Assembly (NCBI GenBank): GCA_002478865.1
Contig: DLJZ01000002.1
Location: 310,001 to 374,000, forward strand
Source: Hungatella sp. UBA7603
GTDB lineage: Bacteria; Bacillota; Clostridia; Lachnospirales; Lachnospiraceae
Length of the DNA: 64,000 nucleotides
Direction of reading: 5' to 3'
The translations under genes and the position numbers were made by a program. This document shows, in pieces, positions 61,474 through 64,000 of the stretch; the stretch's first letter is position 1; each line of letters opens with the position of its first letter. The notes under the pieces are model-generated. The model was not told where the DNA came from. It ran no database searches and worked only from the letters and a program-made list of their open reading frames with translations.

Positions 61474-61790
61474 CTAATCTGGAAACTGCAATATCCCATC
61501 CTGACCCGGCGTCAGTGTCACAGGTTCAGTAATCATCTTACCATCACTATCAACAGCGTAGATCATGCCGGAGTTTGTGACCAGTTGTGATTAACACACA
61601 GAACCATCTGGTCCTAGATAATACCATACCCGGTTATACTGATACCAAGTATTTGAACCATCATTCCTGCAGCATTAAACCAGTACCTTTGGTCAATGCA
61701 ATACCATTCTGCACCGTAGCGTGCTCAAAGTACCAGTCCCGGCTTGCATCTGCCAGAGAGCCTTTATTCCGGACGCACAGCTCAACGCCT
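61474..61790 (-). pseudogene. Choline/cell-wall-binding repeat relic of an endolysin
   Basis: In three shifting frames the minus strand reads DWYFEHATVQNGIAL, YWFNAAGMMV, SNTWYQYNRVWYYLGPDGS and NSGMIYAVDSDGKMITE, ending LTPGQDGILQFPD with a stop at 61474. The W-Y-Y-x-G-x-D-G pattern is that of cell-wall-binding repeats at the end of clostridial amidases and lysozymes. No catalytic domain is present and there are at least three frameshifts. The remaining bases up to 61916 hold nothing recognisable. Confidence 0.6.
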
Positions 61791-61916
61791 AAACAATGAT
61801 TCTATGCTTACGCTATCAAGCAAGCAATGTATTTTCAGACAATAAACGATTTGAAAATCTAATTCTAACTATCAATGCACTGTGTGCAAAAAATTAAAGT
61901 ACCATTTTAGTACCAC

Positions 61917-61952
61917 AAAAGGCAGGCCCGGAATACCGAATACCTGCCTTTT
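61917..61952 (-). terminator. Intrinsic terminator after the 62-residue protein gene
   Basis: CAAAAGGCAGG pairs with CCTGCCTTTTG (61917-61952) with a loop containing GAATACCG. It lies 44 bases beyond the stop of the small gene at 61996 and resembles the terminator at 61131. Confidence 0.8.
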
Positions 61953-61995
61953 GTTATAGTTTTTATTCTACTATATTTTTTTATTATATCTAGAA

Positions 61996-62184
61996 TTACC
62001 TTCTGTGATCACAGCGACAGAATGGAGCATCATGACACCCCTGCTCGTATCCTGTCCAGTAAACTTTTTTAAACAGAAACCAAAGAATGCTACCTAATTC
62101 ATTATCACCATGACCATTCTGTAAGTTGTTTTCAAAAGTTTCTTGTAAATTGTCTTGACATGATTCACAACCAAAGTCTCCCAT
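61996..62184 (-). CDS. Small Cys-containing protein of unknown function
   Basis: 62 residues starting MGDFGCESCQDN, with six Cys and a WFLFKKVYWTGYEQGCHDA segment. A strong AGGAGG lies 9 bases before the ATG and a terminator follows, so it is very probably expressed. I recognise no family. Length, Cys content and terminator type resemble the small protein at 61204, but the sequences are not clearly related. Confidence 0.6.
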   Translation of the reverse strand: MGDFGCESCQDNLQETFENNLQNGHGDNELGSILWFLFKKVYWTGYEQGCHDAPFCRCDHRR

Positions 62185-62292
62185 TTTTTATACCTCCTTT
62201 TTTTTATTATTACATTATATTGTATGGGACAGCAAGACAAGGTGTGAATTGTCTGGATTTACATATCAATTCTTGAATACTCTCCTTTATTT

Positions 62293-62734
62293 TTAGAACG
62301 ACCATACACCCTGAGCCCCATATTGATCGGATACATACAACGCACATTCAAGATCGTGTCCCGTCCTCGGCTCAAAATAATAATACTTACCATCAATTTC
62401 CTGCCAGCCGGTGAGAGCATACCCATCTAAGTTAAACCTGTACTTATGGCCGTTAATGATGTGCCAGGAAGATTTATAATAGGTGGTCTTTGAATCTGCA
62501 AACCACCAGCCGTTATCATCGTGATTCCAACCTAAAATGTATTCAGGCTTTGACACAATACTCCAATCCGGACGACCATATCCCATAATCCTCTCATAAG
62601 ACAAGCTATAAGACTTCTGACAGACTCCACCGCCATTTTCTATAACCCCGATCCGTTAAAATTCTAACTCTCTGGCTGGAGCCAGAAGCCGTAGCAAATG
62701 AACCTGACTCTTTTTTATTTTCCAAAATCTTCAT
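62293..62734 (-). pseudogene. N-acetylmuramoyl-L-alanine amidase-type endolysin relic
   Basis: From an ATG at 62734 the frame reads KKESGSFATASGSSQRVRIL and RKWRW, then is broken and resumes as VIENGGGVCQKSYSLSYERI, IMGYGRPDWS and cell-wall-binding repeats (GWNHDDNGWWFADS, WHIINGHKYRFNLDGYALTG, WQEIDGKYYYFEPRTGH). The C-terminal part alone forms an intact frame of 103 residues starting at 62604. The catalytic domain is missing. It is phage or cell-wall hydrolase debris similar to 61474-61790. Confidence 0.65.
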
Positions 62735-62848
62735 TCCATATTAACCCTTACCATAGCCGTCACAGAAACAACACCTTATTGCATTATGTCCATATAATAA
62801 TAATGGAAAATAAATTTTTCTAATATTGGAATACAGGAGTAAATCAAT

Positions 62849-63220
62849 ATGAATAAAAATAACCAAAATTGGTCTAAAGAATGTTGTGATTGCCATGATA
62901 AGCGGCAGGCACACGTTCATGAAGTACAAGGCAGCGTAGAGATAGCAGAACGCGAAGAAGATCCCCACAATCATCGTTTTGCTACAGTTTCTTGTGAAGC
63001 AATTCCTGCTGGCATGAGCCACTTTCATGAAGTAAAATTTAGAACAGATTTTTATGAAAATCATTTTCATTTATTTCGTGGCAAAACATCGCTTGCAATT
63101 CCTGTTGGGGGTGGCAAACATGTTCATTTTCTGGAATCCGCAACAGAAGTGAGCGATGGTCACGTTCATGACTTTAGAGTAGCCACCTTGATTGAAGATC
63201 CTATCGGTGAGGAAGCCTAA
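62849..63220 (+). CDS. YmaF family protein
   Basis: 123 residues with six regularly spaced H-x-H motifs (AHVHEV, PHNHRF, HFHEVKF, HFHLF, KHVHFL, GHVHDF), the pattern of the YmaF family first seen in Bacillus. The N-terminus adds CCDC. A metal-binding role is likely from the histidines, but the function is not known. CAGGAG precedes the ATG by 9 bases. It is on the opposite strand from the phage relics on both sides and appears intact. Confidence 0.85.
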   Translation: MNKNNQNWSKECCDCHDKRQAHVHEVQGSVEIAEREEDPHNHRFATVSCEAIPAGMSHFHEVKFRTDFYENHFHLFRGKTSLAIPVGGGKHVHFLESATEVSDGHVHDFRVATLIEDPIGEEA

Positions 63221-63227
63221 ATTTACG

Positions 63228-63273
63228 TCCACCACATTTCAAGCTGCTTTAATTTCGTTTGAGATGTGGTGGA
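63228..63273 (+). terminator. Hairpin after the YmaF gene
   Basis: TCCACCACATTTCAA pairs with TTTGAGATGTGGTGGA (63228-63273), a long stem just after the stop codon. The T-tract that should follow is poor, so it may be a weak terminator or an RNA-stabilising structure. Confidence 0.55.
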
Positions 63274-63322
63274 TTAAGCTGTTCTAACCACCAGACAGGG
63301 TTGCCTCTTTTCTGTTATTCAG

Positions 63323-63493
63323 CTAAATCCTAATTTTGATGTGCAAATAAATGCCACAAACCAGTAAATACAATATTCCAACAACATTGTCACATTTGAG
63401 ATCCCATTGTAATTCCCCAAACTGTTCCCACTCTAAACCGTACCAAACGGCTGATATAGCCATGCTGACTATAAATGCTTTTATAAGCGCCAT
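63323..63493 (-). CDS. Small phage-type membrane protein
   Basis: A 56-codon frame from an ATG at 63493 that directly follows GGAGGAGCGAAG. It starts MALIKAFIVSMAISAVWYGL and ends with a second hydrophobic helix (VVGILYLLVCGIYLHIKI). Two short membrane helices separated by an acidic stretch are common in small prophage genes near RusA. It overlaps the remains of the preceding gene. No family recognised. Confidence 0.5.
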   Translation of the reverse strand: MALIKAFIVSMAISAVWYGLEWEQFGELQWDLKCDNVVGILYLLVCGIYLHIKIRI

Positions 63494-63698
63494 CTTCGCT
63501 CCTCCACATTCTCTGTCCGAACTCTACTATCATTTCAGCAACCACCTGTTCCATGAAGGGATACTTCTTCATGAGCACCACTGCCCAGGTATTCATGCGC
63601 TCCCATTCGTCTGACTGCTTCGGGACAATCTCCCACGGTAGTTCAGCCAGAACTTGTTATAAACCTCTTTAAAGCCTTTCTGTACTTCCTGATCTGTC
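63462..63698 (-). pseudogene. Phage hypothetical gene with a frameshift
   Basis: Starting at the ATG at 63698 (MTDQEVQKGFKEVYNKFW), the frame stops early after SSQTNGSA. The adjacent frame gives EIVPKQSDEWERMNTWAVV and MIVEFGQRMW before meeting the small membrane protein gene. One inserted or deleted base near 63645 explains this. It is directly downstream of rusA, as in many clostridial prophages; no function is known. Confidence 0.5.
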
Positions 63699-64000
63699 AT
63701 AATCTTTCCACCTTTACATATATCCCGGGAAGATCGGCCCAGTACTTTTCGATCACCTCAGACGCCACCTGGCATCGTCCTTCCAGAAATGCAATTCCGT
63801 CATAACGTCCTTAAGGAGCTTGACCAGATTGTCCGTGTCTGGCTTGCTAGTCCTATACTCTCCATTCTTGTGCTTGCCAGTGACAGGGAAGCACCACCAC
63901 GTCATCAACCTTACCGGACCGGTAAACTTCTGTTCCGGTACGTACTGCCCCAAGTGCGCCTGTAGCTTTGCCCTGGCCGCTTTCAGTTCGTCCGGCTCAT
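63696..64000 (-). pseudogene. RusA-type Holliday junction resolvase, frameshifted and cut by the window edge
   Basis: From the right edge the minus strand reads EPDELKAARAKLQAHLG, then VTGKHKNGEYRTSKPDTDNL and LLKDVMTELHFWKDDA, the core of RusA resolvases including the catalytic acidic residues (KPDxDNL, KDDA). A missing base after KDDA shifts the frame. The next frame restores QVASEVIEKYWADLPGIYV and a stop at 63696. RusA resolves Holliday junctions in phage replication. The start is outside the window. It marks the edge of a decayed prophage. Confidence 0.75.

Noticed and set aside
62741..63070. 109-codon minus-strand frame antisense to the YmaF gene
   Set aside because: No ribosome binding site, and the opposite strand carries a clear six-fold H-x-H family protein.
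1..64000. CRISPR arrays, tRNA/rRNA genes and intact insertion sequences
   Set aside because: No regularly spaced direct repeats, tRNA-like cloverleaf or rRNA sequence was recognised, and no complete transposase was seen.

Overview
The window looks like a chromosomal segment from a low-G+C, motile, spore-forming member of the Firmicutes, most likely Lachnospiraceae (Clostridium cluster XIVa / Lacrimispora-like). This placement is inferred from gene families, AGGAGG-type ribosome binding sites, the flagellin, the LysM-GH18 spore-type hydrolase and the MetNIQ and amino-acid transporter genes. No rRNA, tRNA or CRISPR array was seen. Almost every gene lies on the minus strand.

Layout. 1-4.1 kb: a lipoprotein start at the edge, a YbaK-DMT transporter pair, decayed PhzF, thioesterase and integrase genes, and a LysR regulator. 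4.1-6.5 kb: a polar amino-acid ABC transporter (ATPase, permease, lipoprotein). 6.5-14 kb: a tail-anchored protein of unknown function, dihydroorotase overlapping a two-part ThrE-type exporter, a metallo-beta-lactamase-fold protein, a small lipoprotein, a nitroreductase and a zinc-ribbon protein. 14.1-39.9 kb: a large, visibly AT-richer glycan locus. 40.1-42.6 kb: flagellin and a TPR glycosyltransferase. 43-47.1 kb: a DUF378 protein and a MoxR ATPase / VWA / leucine-rich-repeat trio. 47.5-52.5 kb: LarE and a MarR-controlled heterodimeric ABC exporter. 52.6-57.9 kb: a methionine-type transporter (MetN, MetI, MetQ) interleaved with a 2-hydroxyacid dehydrogenase and an aminotransferase, behind a leader with a Met-rich peptide and an attenuator. 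58-61.4 kb: two CheX-family chemotaxis proteins, a LysM-GH18 hydrolase and a Cys/Asp/Arg-rich small protein. 61.4-64 kb: prophage debris (endolysin relics, RusA with a frameshift) around a YmaF gene.

The glycan locus is the centrepiece. Nine neighbouring genes of unrelated chemistry carry the same ~90-residue Rossmann-like module (PglD_N / CapD-N type), fused sometimes at the N-terminus, sometimes at the C-terminus and once internally; a tenth copy survives as a frameshifted relic. The hosts are glycosyltransferases, a radical SAM protein, a TIM-barrel epimerase paralogue, an acetyltransferase, a WbsX-like protein and a methyltransferase-kinase-cytidylyltransferase. TagD-, TagF-, TarI-like and GDPD genes suggest a glycerol- or polyol-phosphate component. 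The flagellin next door makes flagellin modification the leading hypothesis; a cell-wall polymer is the alternative.

Two regulatory elements stand out. The metNIQ leader encodes a 39-residue peptide with eight Met and four Cys, followed by an intrinsic terminator and then a second small ORF, which suggests ribosome-mediated attenuation rather than a SAM riboswitch. A 58-bp element upstream of two envelope genes 60 kb apart is 50/58 identical between copies and has a compensatory base-pair change in an adjacent hairpin.
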